Under the pieces are notes generated by a model. It did no database searches, had not been told where the DNA came from, and was given only the letters and a program-made list of their open reading frames with translations. From the NCBI GenBank assembly GCA_938040055.1, contig CALHWY010000028.1:1-55805 (forward strand): a stretch of DNA of 55,805 nt. Direction: 5' to 3'. This stretch comes from an uncultured Endomicrobiia bacterium (lineage in GTDB: Bacteria; Elusimicrobiota; Endomicrobiia; Endomicrobiales; Endomicrobiaceae). Made by a program: the position numbers and the translations under genes. Positions 35,887 through 44,637 of the stretch are shown here, one piece after another; position 1 is the first letter of the stretch; each line of letters starts with the position of its first letter.

Positions 35887-37806
35887 ATGAACAATCATGT
35901 CCAGGGTTTTTCTCTTCTTACCAAAGACGACATACATTTATTCCGCGAAGGAAGCCATTTCAGGCTTTATGAGAAAATGGGCGCTAAAATCATTTCCAAA
36001 GACTCAGTAAACGGCGTGTATTTTTGCGTGTGGGCTCCTAACGCGAAATCCGTTTCCGTAATAGGCGATTTTAATTTCTGGGATAAAAACGCGCATTCTC
36101 TTTTTGCAAGAAGCGACGGATCGGGTATATGGGAAGGATTCATCCCCGGAATGAAGCAGGGCGATACTTATAAATATTTTATACGCTCGAATTTTAACAA
36201 CTACTGCGTCGAAAAAGCCGATCCCTACGCTTTTCACGCGGAAACGCCAGAAAAAACAGGTTCGAAAGTATGGGGTTTGGATTATGAGTGGAATGATTCT
36301 GCCTGGATGCGCTCCAGAAAAGAAAAAAGTTCCGTAAAAGCCCCGGTTTCAATTTATGAAGTTCATCTCGGCTCATGGCGCAGAAAACCGCAAGAAAATA
36401 ACCGCTGGCTTTCATACAGGGAAACGGCGGCGGAACTTGCGGATTATTGCGTTGAGATGGGTTTTACACATGTGGAGTTTCTTCCCGTAATGGAACATCC
36501 GTTCGGCGCTTCTTGGGGATACCAGACTTTGGGATATTTCGCTCCCACAAGCCGTTTCGGGACGCCTCAGGATTTTATGTTTCTCATAGATACCCTCCAC
36601 CGGGCCGGAATAGCGGTTATTTTAGACTGGGTTCCTTCGCATTTTCCTACGGATCTTCACGGATTGTCGTTTTTTGACGGGACTTATCTTTATGAGCATG
36701 CGGACAGAAGGCTGGGCTTTCATCCGGACTGGAAAAGCGCGATTTTTAATTACGGAAGAAATGAAGTAAAAAATTTTTTGATATCAAGCGCTTTGTTTTG
36801 GCTTGACAAATATCATATTGACGGAATAAGGGTTGACGCCGTGGCTTCAATGCTTTATCTTGATTATTCCAGGAGAGAGGGACAATGGCTGCCGAATAAA
36901 TACGGCGGCAAAGAAAATATTGAAGCTATTGAATTCCTTAAACGTTTTAACCATGTCGTCTATGAAAATTATGACGGAGTGCAGACATATGCCGAAGAAT
37001 CGACTTCATGGCCTATGGTTTCAAAACCGACTTATCTCGGAGGGCTGGGATTCGGCTATAAATGGAATATGGGATGGATGAACGATGTGTTAAGTTATAT
37101 AAAAGTCGATCCGGTATTTAGAAAATACCATCATAATAAGTTGACTTTCAGTTTCCTTTACGCTTTCAGCGAGAATTTCGTGCTTCCTTTTTCCCATGAC
37201 GAAGTAACGCAGGGAAAAGGCTCTCTTGTAGGAAAAATGCCGGGGGACGAATGGCAGCGTTTTGCCAATCTCAGGCTGCTTATCGCTTATATGTACGCCC
37301 ATCCCGGAAAAAAGCTTCTGTTTATGGGTTCGGAATTCGGGCAGGTCAGGGAATGGAGCCATGAAGAAAGCCTTCAATGGCATGTTTTGCAGTATTATCC
37401 TCATTCGGGAATGCAAAAATGGGTAAAAGATCTCAACTGCGCATATAAAGAAAATCCTCCTTTTTTTGAAAGCGACAGCGGCTGGGAAGGCTTTGAATGG
37501 ATAGACGCGAACGATTCCGACAACAGTGTTCTTTCTTTTATAAGAAAATCGCCTTCATCGCAAGAAACCGTTCTTTGCGTTTTTAATTTTACTCCTGTTC
37601 CAAGACACAACTATAAAGTAGGCGTTGACCGCAAAGGAGTTTGGAAGGAGATTCTTAACAGCGACGGCATTGAATATTTCGGCAGCGGTTTGGGAAATAT
37701 GGGCTTTAAAGAAACTATTGACTGGGGTTCTCACGCCAGACCTTACAGCCTTGATATAACAATTCCTCCTTTAGGAGCCGTTTTTTTCAGATATGGCAGA
37801 AAATAA
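35887..37806 (+). CDS. glgB: 1,4-alpha-glucan branching enzyme
   Basis: Makes alpha-1,6 branches in glycogen. The 639-residue protein has an N-terminal CBM48-like domain (GVYFCVWAPNAKSVSVIGDFN), then the GH13 barrel: EVHLGSW, HVEFLPVMEHPFGASWGYQ, DWVPSHFP, DGIRVDAVASML (nucleophile Asp near 316), YAEEST (acid/base Glu) and LPFSHDEVTQGKGS. AAAAGGAG precedes the ATG. glgA, glgC and glgP are not in the window. It ends the long tol-led gene run and a terminator follows. Confidence 0.97.
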   Translation: MNNHVQGFSLLTKDDIHLFREGSHFRLYEKMGAKIISKDSVNGVYFCVWAPNAKSVSVIGDFNFWDKNAHSLFARSDGSGIWEGFIPGMKQGDTYKYFIRSNFNNYCVEKADPYAFHAETPEKTGSKVWGLDYEWNDSAWMRSRKEKSSVKAPVSIYEVHLGSWRRKPQENNRWLSYRETAAELADYCVEMGFTHVEFLPVMEHPFGASWGYQTLGYFAPTSRFGTPQDFMFLIDTLHRAGIAVILDWVPSHFPTDLHGLSFFDGTYLYEHADRRLGFHPDWKSAIFNYGRNEVKNFLISSALFWLDKYHIDGIRVDAVASMLYLDYSRREGQWLPNKYGGKENIEAIEFLKRFNHVVYENYDGVQTYAEESTSWPMVSKPTYLGGLGFGYKWNMGWMNDVLSYIKVDPVFRKYHHNKLTFSFLYAFSENFVLPFSHDEVTQGKGSLVGKMPGDEWQRFANLRLLIAYMYAHPGKKLLFMGSEFGQVREWSHEESLQWHVLQYYPHSGMQKWVKDLNCAYKENPPFFESDSGWEGFEWIDANDSDNSVLSFIRKSPSSQETVLCVFNFTPVPRHNYKVGVDRKGVWKEILNSDGIEYFGSGLGNMGFKETIDWGSHARPYSLDITIPPLGAVFFRYGRK

Positions 37807-37844
37807 AAAAAAGTAAAATATTCAGAAAATACAGTTCATTCCTT

Positions 37845-37887
37845 AAAAAAGCCCGATGGTTTGTAATAAGCCGGCGGGCTTTTTTTG
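37845..37887 (+). terminator. Rho-independent terminator after glgB
   Basis: AAAAAAGCCCG (37845-37855) pairs with CGGGCTTTTTT (37875-37885) and the T-run continues to 37887. The loop is about 19 bases. It lies 39 bases after the glgB stop. Confidence 0.7.
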
Positions 37888-38583
37888 TTTTACCGAAAAA
37901 ATTAGTCCGATAAAACAGATAAAACAAAAAAGTGTTTTTCCGGATTTTCGGCGGTAATATTTATGCTTTTTATGCCGGATAAAATTTTTGCAATTTACTT
38001 AAAATTTTTAGACAAGTAAAAAAACAATTGTTTGTTAGCTTTTTTACTGTTTTTTGCGTCAGCTGCGCATAAGTTTTTATCCGGAAGCCGCTTATTTCAT
38101 GAAAAGAAAAAGAGCGGAATTTTTATCGAATTTCCGGTAATTATAAATTTTTTCATTATTTCCGGCAGTTCTGCGGCGCAATATTTTAAAATACGCAGGA
38201 AATTCCTTTTTAATGTCTGTCCGGCTTTAAAAAAATCTTTGTCCGTCCGGTCCGAAACGGCGGGTTAAGCTTCGCTTTCTTTTACAACAGAGTCTGTAAA
38301 TATAAAAACGGCTTGTTTTAAAAAAAAGAAATATTATGTTTTCTAACCCGTTTAGCAGGATCTTAAATCCGCTTAAAGCGGGAATTATGCGCGCCCCGGC
38401 GGGGCTTTTTTCGCCGCCGTTAAAAAAGAGCAGCTTTCATTTTGAAACGCGCGCGCATATATAGCGGATGTCCGTGTTTCCCGCCTATAAAACGCAAGAT
38501 ATTTTGACGGGATAAAAGGTTTATAAAATATAAATAGCGGCCGGAGAAAATTTTTGCCGGACCGGTTTTTTTAATGTAATTTT
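37888..38583. other. Gene-free decayed spacer after glgB
   Basis: No convincing gene. A 78-codon frame at 38032-38268 is Phe- and Lys-rich, has no ribosome site and no motif. A compact terminator-like hairpin sits at 38393-38411 with no gene before it. Confidence 0.45.
38393..38411 (+). terminator. Orphan terminator-like hairpin
   Basis: GCCCC (38393-38397), loop GGC, GGGGC (38401-38405), then six T residues. The same CCCC-GGC-GGGG core plus T-run occurs ahead of yajQ at 49856-49871. No open gene precedes it. Confidence 0.5.
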
Positions 38584-39165
38584 ATAAAAAAAATAATTTC
38601 AGCCATTACGGTTTTGTTTTTTGTATTGTCTGCCGCCGGAGCGGATATATCTTATGCGTCTTCTTTAAACGGAAAAAACTCTTGCATTATTGAAAATCCG
38701 ACGGATATTATTGCTTTTAACGCGCCAAGAGTTTCAGTTTTCGGAGCTGAAATTTTTGCGGACGGCCCTTATACCGTTATTAATATACGGAATTTGCATT
38801 GTCATGCAAGAGTGCGGCAAAATATCGGACGGATAATCGCTCATCTGCATAAAAATTATGATATTGCCGCGGTTTTTGCGGAAGGCGGATACGGGCAAAT
38901 AAGCGCCGGCGGATTTTACGGGAGCAAAGACGGAAAGCTCCGGGATGCCATTATTGAAAGTCTTTCGGACGGCAAAAGGCTTACCGGAGCGGAATATTAT
39001 TATCTGAAAAATGATTAGAAACCGCTTTTTTACGGTTCGCAGGATAAAGAATTTCATGATCGCAATCTTGAAAGGCTTTCAAAAACATTGCAAAATAAAT
39101 TGTTATACGGAGAAAAACTTGACCGGACAAAAAGCGGGATTGAATATCCCAAGCGAAATATTTCA
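38584..39165 (+). pseudogene. Decayed gene for an exported protein, broken by an in-frame TAG
   Basis: One reading frame codes for a signal-peptide-like start (IISAITVLFFVLSAAGADIS, no ATG in place), then INIRNLHCHARVRQNIGRII, VFAEGGYGQIS and LTGAEYYYLKND. It meets TAG at 39016-39018 and continues in the same frame with KPLFYGSQDKEFHDRNLERL and LQNKLLYGEKL. The frame continues smoothly across the stop with normal codon use, so this is a nonsense mutation in a once longer gene. The start codon is lost too. I do not know the family; the HCH and EGGYG motifs recall a TIKI/ChaN-like enzyme only loosely. Confidence 0.6.
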
Positions 39166-39220
39166 GCCGCGAAAACCGCGTCGGCCGCGGCCGGATTTTC
39201 ATTTTTTTGTCATTTAATAA

Positions 39221-39229
39221 TGGTATAAT
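39221..39229 (+). promoter_or_regulatory. Extended -10 promoter for the M48 peptidase gene
   Basis: TGGTATAAT (39221-39229) is a perfect extended -10 element, which does not need a -35 box. It lies 31 bases upstream of the start codon. The same TGnTATAAT form precedes the yajQ leader. Confidence 0.5.
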
Positions 39230-39260
39230 ATACTCCGATATTTCAAACCGGGAGAACTGT

Positions 39261-40502
39261 ATGAACATATATGCTTTGCTTATAATATTTTTTCTTATTT
39301 TCGTTTATGCGGTCAGAACCATAGCGGATTACCTGAACGTAAAAAATATTTCGCAAAATATTCCGGAAGAATTCCGGGATTATTATGACCGCGCAAAATA
39401 CGCGAAATCCCAGGAGTATCTAAGGGAAAAGACCCGCTTTTGCGTCAATTGCGCGACTTTTTTTATTTTGGCGCAGATCATTTTTATAACCGCCGGAGGT
39501 TTTAATATCGTTGACAAATTCGCGCGTTCGTTCGGGCTGGGCGACATACTGACGGGATTGATTTTCGCGGCGGCGCTTCTTTTGATAAATTCTTTGTTAA
39601 AAGTGCCTTTTTGCGCTTATGACACTTTTGTCATTGAAGAAAAGTTCGGCTTTAACAAAACCACGGTCAAAATCTTCGTATCGGATCTGCTTAAATCATG
39701 GCTTATCGGAGGCATTATAGGAGCGGCGGTTTTTGCCGTCATTATCCGGCTTTTCACGAAATTCGGCTCATCGGCCTGGCTTTATTCTTTTACGGCGGCG
39801 GCGCTTTTTCAGATGGCGCTGATTTTCGTATATCCTGCGCTCATAATGCCTCTTTTCAATAAGTTTACGCCTTTGGAAGACGGGGAACTTAAAGCGTCGG
39901 TAGAAAATTATGCCGGGAAAGAAAATTTTAAAATGAAAGGCCTTTTTACCATGGACAATTCGAAAAGATCGACAAAGTCAAACGCTTTTTTTGCCGGTTT
40001 CGGGAAATTCCGCAGAATAGTTCTCTTTGACACATTGATACAAAAACATACCGTTGACGAGCTCACAAGCGTTCTCGCACATGAAATGGGGCATTTCAAG
40101 CTCGGGCATATAATAAGGCAGATGATATTCGGTTTTGCCTCCATGGCTTTTATGTTTTTTCTGCTTTCCGTTTTTATAAAATCTCCGTGGCTGTTCGAAG
40201 CTTTCCGCATGGAGAGCCGGTCGGTTTACGCCGGAATAATATTTTTCGGGTTTTTATACTCGCCCGTATCTATGATTATAGGGATAATATCGGCCGCTTT
40301 ATCGAGAAAGCACGAATTTGAGGCGGACGCTTATGCGGTAAAAACCTATAAAAAGCCCGAAGCGATGATCGAGGCTTTGAAAAAACTGTCCGTCGATAAT
40401 CTTTCAAATCTTCATCCTCATCCTATGAAAGTGTTTTTGGAATATTCTCATCCGCCCGTGCTTGACAGGATAGAGGCCATAAGAAAAATCAAAGATATAT
40501 GA
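39261..40502 (+). CDS. M48-family (Ste24-like) membrane zinc peptidase
   Basis: A 413-residue CAAX-protease-like metallopeptidase. The ATG at 39261 follows GGGAG; the frame extends 54 bases further back without support. Several helices flank the catalytic region. The zinc motif is LAHEMGHFKLGH (His-Glu near residue 274) and the third ligand lies in HEFEADAYAV. PALIMPLFNKFTPL and TMDNSKRSTKSNAFFAG are typical of the Ste24 group. In bacteria these enzymes probably process membrane proteins. It stands alone, next to a second peptidase gene. Confidence 0.94.
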   Translation: MNIYALLIIFFLIFVYAVRTIADYLNVKNISQNIPEEFRDYYDRAKYAKSQEYLREKTRFCVNCATFFILAQIIFITAGGFNIVDKFARSFGLGDILTGLIFAAALLLINSLLKVPFCAYDTFVIEEKFGFNKTTVKIFVSDLLKSWLIGGIIGAAVFAVIIRLFTKFGSSAWLYSFTAAALFQMALIFVYPALIMPLFNKFTPLEDGELKASVENYAGKENFKMKGLFTMDNSKRSTKSNAFFAGFGKFRRIVLFDTLIQKHTVDELTSVLAHEMGHFKLGHIIRQMIFGFASMAFMFFLLSVFIKSPWLFEAFRMESRSVYAGIIFFGFLYSPVSMIIGIISAALSRKHEFEADAYAVKTYKKPEAMIEALKKLSVDNLSNLHPHPMKVFLEYSHPPVLDRIEAIRKIKDI

Positions 40503-40621
40503 AAACCGTTTTTTTTTTGCGCAAAAGCGGGTTTATCTTTTAGTTTTTCCGGGATAAAAACGGTTAAAAAACATTAAAAATCGAAAAAATCACAAAAAAA
40601 TAAATACGGAGGAGATGGAAA

Positions 40622-41674
40622 ATGGACAAGCTTCTTAAAGATTTGCTGATGGCCGCCGGAGTATCCGGTTATGAAGAAAACGCGGCCGCGATTATGAGAC
40701 GGGAACTTTCAAAAACATGCGACAGCGTTGAGACCGACAATTTCGGAAATGTTATAGGAAAGAGAAAAGGGAAAGGCGCTACGCCTAAAAAAATAATGAT
40801 TGCCGCCCATATGGATGAAATAGGACTGGCCGTAAAACATGTGGATGAAAAAGGCTTTATTTACTTTATAAAAATCGGAGGTATAAACGATCCCATACTT
40901 ATGGGAAAAACGGTAAAGATAATAAATAAAAAAGGAGAACATATTACCGGAATAATCGGCGCAAAACCGCCGCATCTGATGAGCGAAGAGGAAAGAAAAG
41001 TGCCGGTCAAATTCGACAATATGTTTATAGATATCGGGCTTTCTTCAAGGGAAGAAGTGCTGAAAGTTATAGATATAGGCGACCAGATAATTTTTGAGCC
41101 GAACGCGGGAGTTCTCAACGGCGATTTTATGTACGGCAAAGCAGCCGACAACAGAATAAGCTGCTATGCCATGGCAAAAATTATGGAGAAACTTCCTAAG
41201 GAACTGGAAGCCGAAATATATGCCTGCGCCACGGCGCAGGAGGAAGTGGGTTTGAAAGGGGGAAAGACGGCCTCTTTTAAACTAAATCCGGATTTTGCTT
41301 TGGTAATAGACACGACGGTCGCGGGAGACATGCCCGGCATTGACCCGAAAACTTCGGATTTAAAGCTGGGCAAAGGCGTGGGCATAACTATGATCGAAGC
41401 TTCCGGCAGGGGGACTATAGTAGCGCATAAGGCAAGAAAGATTATTCTTGAAGCCGCGCGCGAAAACAATATCGCCCATCAGATAGACATAATAGACGGC
41501 GGAATGACCGACGGCGCGATTATTTATACAAACCGGGAAGGAATTCTGACCGGCATTTTAAGCATACCGACAAGATATATACATGCTCCTTCTTCGGTTT
41601 TTAATATGAAAGACATTGAAGCCGCGGTTGAGCTTTCGGTAAAGACAATAGAGAAAGCGGCGAAAGAACTTTAA
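40622..41674 (+). CDS. M42-family metallo-aminopeptidase
   Basis: A 350-residue protein of the M42 glutamyl aminopeptidase/FrvX family, which forms large tetrahedral shells that trim peptides. Metal-binding motifs are IAAHMDEIGL (His and Asp), GKAADNRISCYAM, CATAQEEVGLKGG (catalytic Glu pair), LVIDTTVAGD and PTRYIHAPS. GGAGGAG lies about 7 bases before the ATG. A terminator-like hairpin follows 57 bases downstream. Confidence 0.95.
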   Translation: MDKLLKDLLMAAGVSGYEENAAAIMRRELSKTCDSVETDNFGNVIGKRKGKGATPKKIMIAAHMDEIGLAVKHVDEKGFIYFIKIGGINDPILMGKTVKIINKKGEHITGIIGAKPPHLMSEEERKVPVKFDNMFIDIGLSSREEVLKVIDIGDQIIFEPNAGVLNGDFMYGKAADNRISCYAMAKIMEKLPKELEAEIYACATAQEEVGLKGGKTASFKLNPDFALVIDTTVAGDMPGIDPKTSDLKLGKGVGITMIEASGRGTIVAHKARKIILEAARENNIAHQIDIIDGGMTDGAIIYTNREGILTGILSIPTRYIHAPSSVFNMKDIEAAVELSVKTIEKAAKEL

Positions 41675-41730
41675 AACGCCGCAGCCGGGCTTTTGCCGTA
41701 TACGGCGCCTTTATGAAAACCGTTTTTAAA

Positions 41731-41755
41731 GCGCGTACGTACATGCGCGTTTTTT
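41731..41755 (+). terminator. Terminator after the M42 peptidase gene
   Basis: GCGCGT (41731-41736) pairs with ATGCGC (41743-41748), including one G-U pair, around a six-base loop. It is followed by GTTTTTT. Confidence 0.55.
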
Positions 41756-42317
41756 AAAATAATCCGTCCGGCCGCATAAAAAACAAAAACGCATATGAAA
41801 ACGGCAAGGTCGAAATTATAAAAGCGGCTGTTTTGCGAAAGAGCCGTCTTTTGCCTGAAACGTCAATAGCGAAAGCGGTTTCCAAAAGCCGGAAAAATTC
41901 GGAAAAGTTCAAAAATCCGGCTTCAAATTTAAATTATAAGCGTTTCCCGAAAAATCTTTAAAAGCGAAATTATTTTTAGCTGTGCGGCGGTGCTTAAAAA
42001 AGACAGCAAAGAAAGCCGTATTTGTTTTATGTTTGATTCGGCGCGGCGGCGGGCGCAGGCGTTTAAAAAAACGCCGTTTAATTTTATTCCCGGACTGTCC
42101 CGGATATATTTAAAAATGCGGGCAAATGTCTTGCAGAGTGCAGTTTTGCGGGCTCTCTTACGGGCGGTTTGGATTTTAATTTTGCGCTTGCGCTCCCAGC
42201 GCGGCATATTATGAAATATTTTGCCGGCTGGATGCGGTTTTTTTATTTTATAAAAGAGGATTTTTCGGGAAATAAACAAACTTATATTTGCCGTAAAACC
42301 GTTGAAAAAGGAAAAAA
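41756..42317. other. Spacer with possible coding remnant
   Basis: No intact gene. A + frame from about 42100 runs into the next gene's leader and reads GGLDFNFALALPARHIMKYF, which has protein-like composition but no start or known family. A second frame at 41990-42214 is Arg-rich and unconvincing. Confidence 0.35.
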
Positions 42318-43139
42318 ATGTTTAATTTCTGCATATTGGCAAGCGGTTCAAGCGGGAATTGCTCCGTAATCTGGACTGAGCGCGCCGCAATTTTGATAGA
42401 CTGCGGCTGCGGCGCGAAATATATGTCCGAAAGTCTTTTTTCTTTGGGACTAAAACCGCAAAATATCACCGCCGCGGTGATAACGCATGCGCATATAGAC
42501 CACATAAGCGCTTCCGGATTGAACTTCCTTTTAAAAAACAATATACCCATGTATCTTCACGGCGATACTTTGGAAGATGTCTTTGAAAGATACGGAAATA
42601 AAGCTGATGAGTGTTATAGCGTGTCTTTTAACGACAGCTTCAAAATAAAAGATATCATAATAGAGCCTTTTGACGTTTATCATAAAGACGGCAATATTTC
42701 AAGAACTCTGGGTTTTGCTTTTTCTTCGTATGTTCAGGGCAGAAAATATAAGATAGGTTATATGACCGATACCGGAAAAGTGTGCAAAAATATAGTCAAC
42801 AGCCTTAAAAACAGCAATATACTTATTATCGAATCCAATTATGACAAGCGAATGCTTAATGCGAGTTTCAGGCCTTACGAAAATAAGCGCTGGGTGATGA
42901 GCGAATGGGGACATCTTTCAAATGAAGCCGCCGCGCGCGCCGTTGCCGAAATAAAAACGGCTTCAACGGCGGCGGACAGTTTAAAATATGTGTTTTTAGC
43001 CCATCTCAGCCGGCATCATAACCGGCCGGAACTTGCCGTTAAGACGGCCGAAGAAATGCTTTTAAATCAAAATATTTCGGATGTACGGCTTTTTGCGGCA
43101 AAAAGAAGACAAAGGTGCCGGGCGGTAAAAATAAGTTAA
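42318..43139 (+). CDS. Metallo-beta-lactamase-fold hydrolase (WalJ/YycJ-like)
   Basis: A 273-residue protein with the family opening ILASGSSGNCSVI, the zinc motif THAHIDH at 56-62, GYMTDTGKV supplying a metal-bridging Asp, IIESNYD and a terminal LAHLSRHHN. This arrangement matches the YycJ/WalJ group, thought to act as 5' exonucleases or in linking division to DNA metabolism. No WalKR system is present here. The ATG has GGAAAAA upstream. It is a single gene after a long spacer. Confidence 0.9.
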   Translation: MFNFCILASGSSGNCSVIWTERAAILIDCGCGAKYMSESLFSLGLKPQNITAAVITHAHIDHISASGLNFLLKNNIPMYLHGDTLEDVFERYGNKADECYSVSFNDSFKIKDIIIEPFDVYHKDGNISRTLGFAFSSYVQGRKYKIGYMTDTGKVCKNIVNSLKNSNILIIESNYDKRMLNASFRPYENKRWVMSEWGHLSNEAAARAVAEIKTASTAADSLKYVFLAHLSRHHNRPELAVKTAEEMLLNQNISDVRLFAAKRRQRCRAVKIS

Positions 43140-43783
43140 AACGCAAAACTCTTTTGTATAAATAAAACCGAAGTTTTGGAAAATGTAAAACTTTTTATAA
43201 AAACCCTCGATTAGAAAAGATCCGAAAATAACGGGGAAACGGATATTCCGGAAGAAAAATTAATTTATCGTTTTGCTTTTTTATGAGGTAAAAAATCCTC
43301 AGATTCTTGTTCCCGGGTTCCCGGGCGGCACGGTTTCCGGAAAGCGGCGGTATTGCGGCTATGAACATAATGTTTTTCAGAAAAATTATTTTGACATACT
43401 CGAAACTCCGTTCAGCGCGGACTATGAAACCGGAAAAAAGCTTATAAAAGACAAAACAATGGCGCTCGTGGGAATATGGCGGTCTGCCGGCGTGAAAACG
43501 TCTGTCATATGTCCGGAAAAATGCGGCATATAATGACGCCGGCCTCTTTTTGAATAAAAATAAAAGCGCCGGAGCGGTCTTTTTAACGGCAAAACTGCTT
43601 ATAAAATATCTTTTAAAAGCTTGAAAAAACCTGTTGAAACCGAAATTTCATCGCTTCTTTTAACAAGTTCTCCCGGAGGCGCAAAATATGAGAAAGCTTG
43701 GGGCAGGGCAAAAAATTAAAGGTTTTATAAATAAAAAACAATTGAAAAAACAATACTTTTGCGGGAAAAAGCTTTGTCAAGTC
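43140..43783. other. Spacer holding a short protein-like frame
   Basis: Apart from the frame at 43273-43533, I see only a weak AT-rich stem (AAGTTTT/AAAACTT) shortly after the hydrolase gene. Confidence 0.4.
43273..43533 (+). pseudogene. Possible gene fragment of unknown family
   Basis: An 86-codon frame (TTG first codon, no ribosome site) has codon use like the intact genes and protein-like stretches such as NPQILVPGFPGGTVSG, YCGYEHNVFQKNYFDIL and MALVGIWRSAGVKTSVICP. The frame begins abruptly and ends in a cysteine-containing tail. I do not recognise the family. It looks like the middle of a larger, decayed protein, but a genuine short gene cannot be excluded. Confidence 0.35.
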
Positions 43784-43812
43784 TTTACAAACAGGGTAAA
43801 AAAAAGTATAAA
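43784..43812 (+). promoter_or_regulatory. Promoter of the small zinc-ribbon gene
   Basis: TTTACA (43784-43789), a 17-base spacer and TATAAA (43807-43812). The expected start near 43819 gives a leader of about 49 bases. Confidence 0.5.
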
Positions 43813-43867
43813 TAACCGTTGCATAGGCGAAGCGTATAAAGATGTCTACATTTAAGGGAGGCGTATT

Positions 43868-44017
43868 ATGGCAGAAGCAAGATGCATGAAATGTAAAAAA
43901 CAGGTTGAAGTGAAAAATCCCGAAGACGTGGTTATGAAAAACGGCATGAAAGCGATTTCGGGCGTATGCCCTGACTGCGGGACAAAAGTTTTCAAAATCG
44001 TGGGAAAAAACAAGTAG
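43868..44017 (+). CDS. DUF5679-family zinc-ribbon miniprotein
   Basis: A 49-residue protein with two zinc knuckles, CMKC at residues 6-9 and CPDC at 34-37, separated by KNPEDVVMKNGMKAISG and followed by GTKVFKIVGKNK. This matches the DUF5679 pattern, whose function is unknown. AGGGAGG lies six bases before the ATG and a clear promoter lies upstream, so it is probably well expressed. It could bind nucleic acid or another protein. Its neighbours are spacers, so context gives no clue. Confidence 0.8.
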   Translation: MAEARCMKCKKQVEVKNPEDVVMKNGMKAISGVCPDCGTKVFKIVGKNK

Positions 44018-44637
44018 ACCAGTCAACGGGGTTAATCTTTTTATGGTTTTTTATATACATAATTAAAGGTTAGCTCCGTTTTTTTTGCCGGAAAAGTAAG
44101 AGCGGATTTTATCCGAACCGGTTTTTGCGGCACAACGGACCATTGCGCGCCGTAAGCTTATATTTTGCGGGAAAATGCAAATGCCCGGTATTTAAAAAGG
44201 GAGCGCCGTCTGTTTTGCGTGCAAGGGTCGGATAGAGCTTTAAGGTTTGGCGGTCAAATAATGAAACGCCAGCCGATTCTTAATTCCGAACAGTCAGCGT
44301 CCTCGCTTGGGTTTGGCGGACGAATAATAAATAAAACGGCAGCCGATTCCGGACGCTTTGAAACTTTGCGCGGGGTTTTCTTACGGAAAAATCAAGAGGT
44401 TTCTTAACATTATATAATATATGTATGCGGCGGCGGTTTTTAGCGTGGTCGGATTCGCATAAAATCTTTGAAAAAATGCAAATGCCGAATATCCGCGAGC
44501 CGGCTTAGGAACTCCGCGCGCGAAATAAGAAAAGAAATTTTTGTATCGGCCGTTTTTTTTGAGGTTTTTATTTAAAACGTGGAAAAATTTTTATACGGCA
44601 TAAACATTAACTGTTAACTTTCAAATCAGAGGTCATT
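44018..44637. repeat. Spacer with two sets of short direct repeats
   Basis: No intact gene. Two imperfect copies of a 37-40-base unit, starting GGTTTGGCGG and ending CAGCCGATTC, lie at 44244-44280 and 44310-44350. The 14-mer AAAATGCAAATGCC occurs at 44172-44185 and 44473-44486. An 80-codon frame (44165-44407) spans the first pair and encodes the repeated theme FGG-(Q/R)-I, but lacks a ribosome site. Confidence 0.5.

Noticed and set aside
40504..40565. Inverted repeat AACCGTTTTT/AAAAACGGTT between the two peptidase genes
   Set aside because: The arms are low-complexity, the loop is over 40 bases and the T-run is on the wrong side for a + strand terminator.
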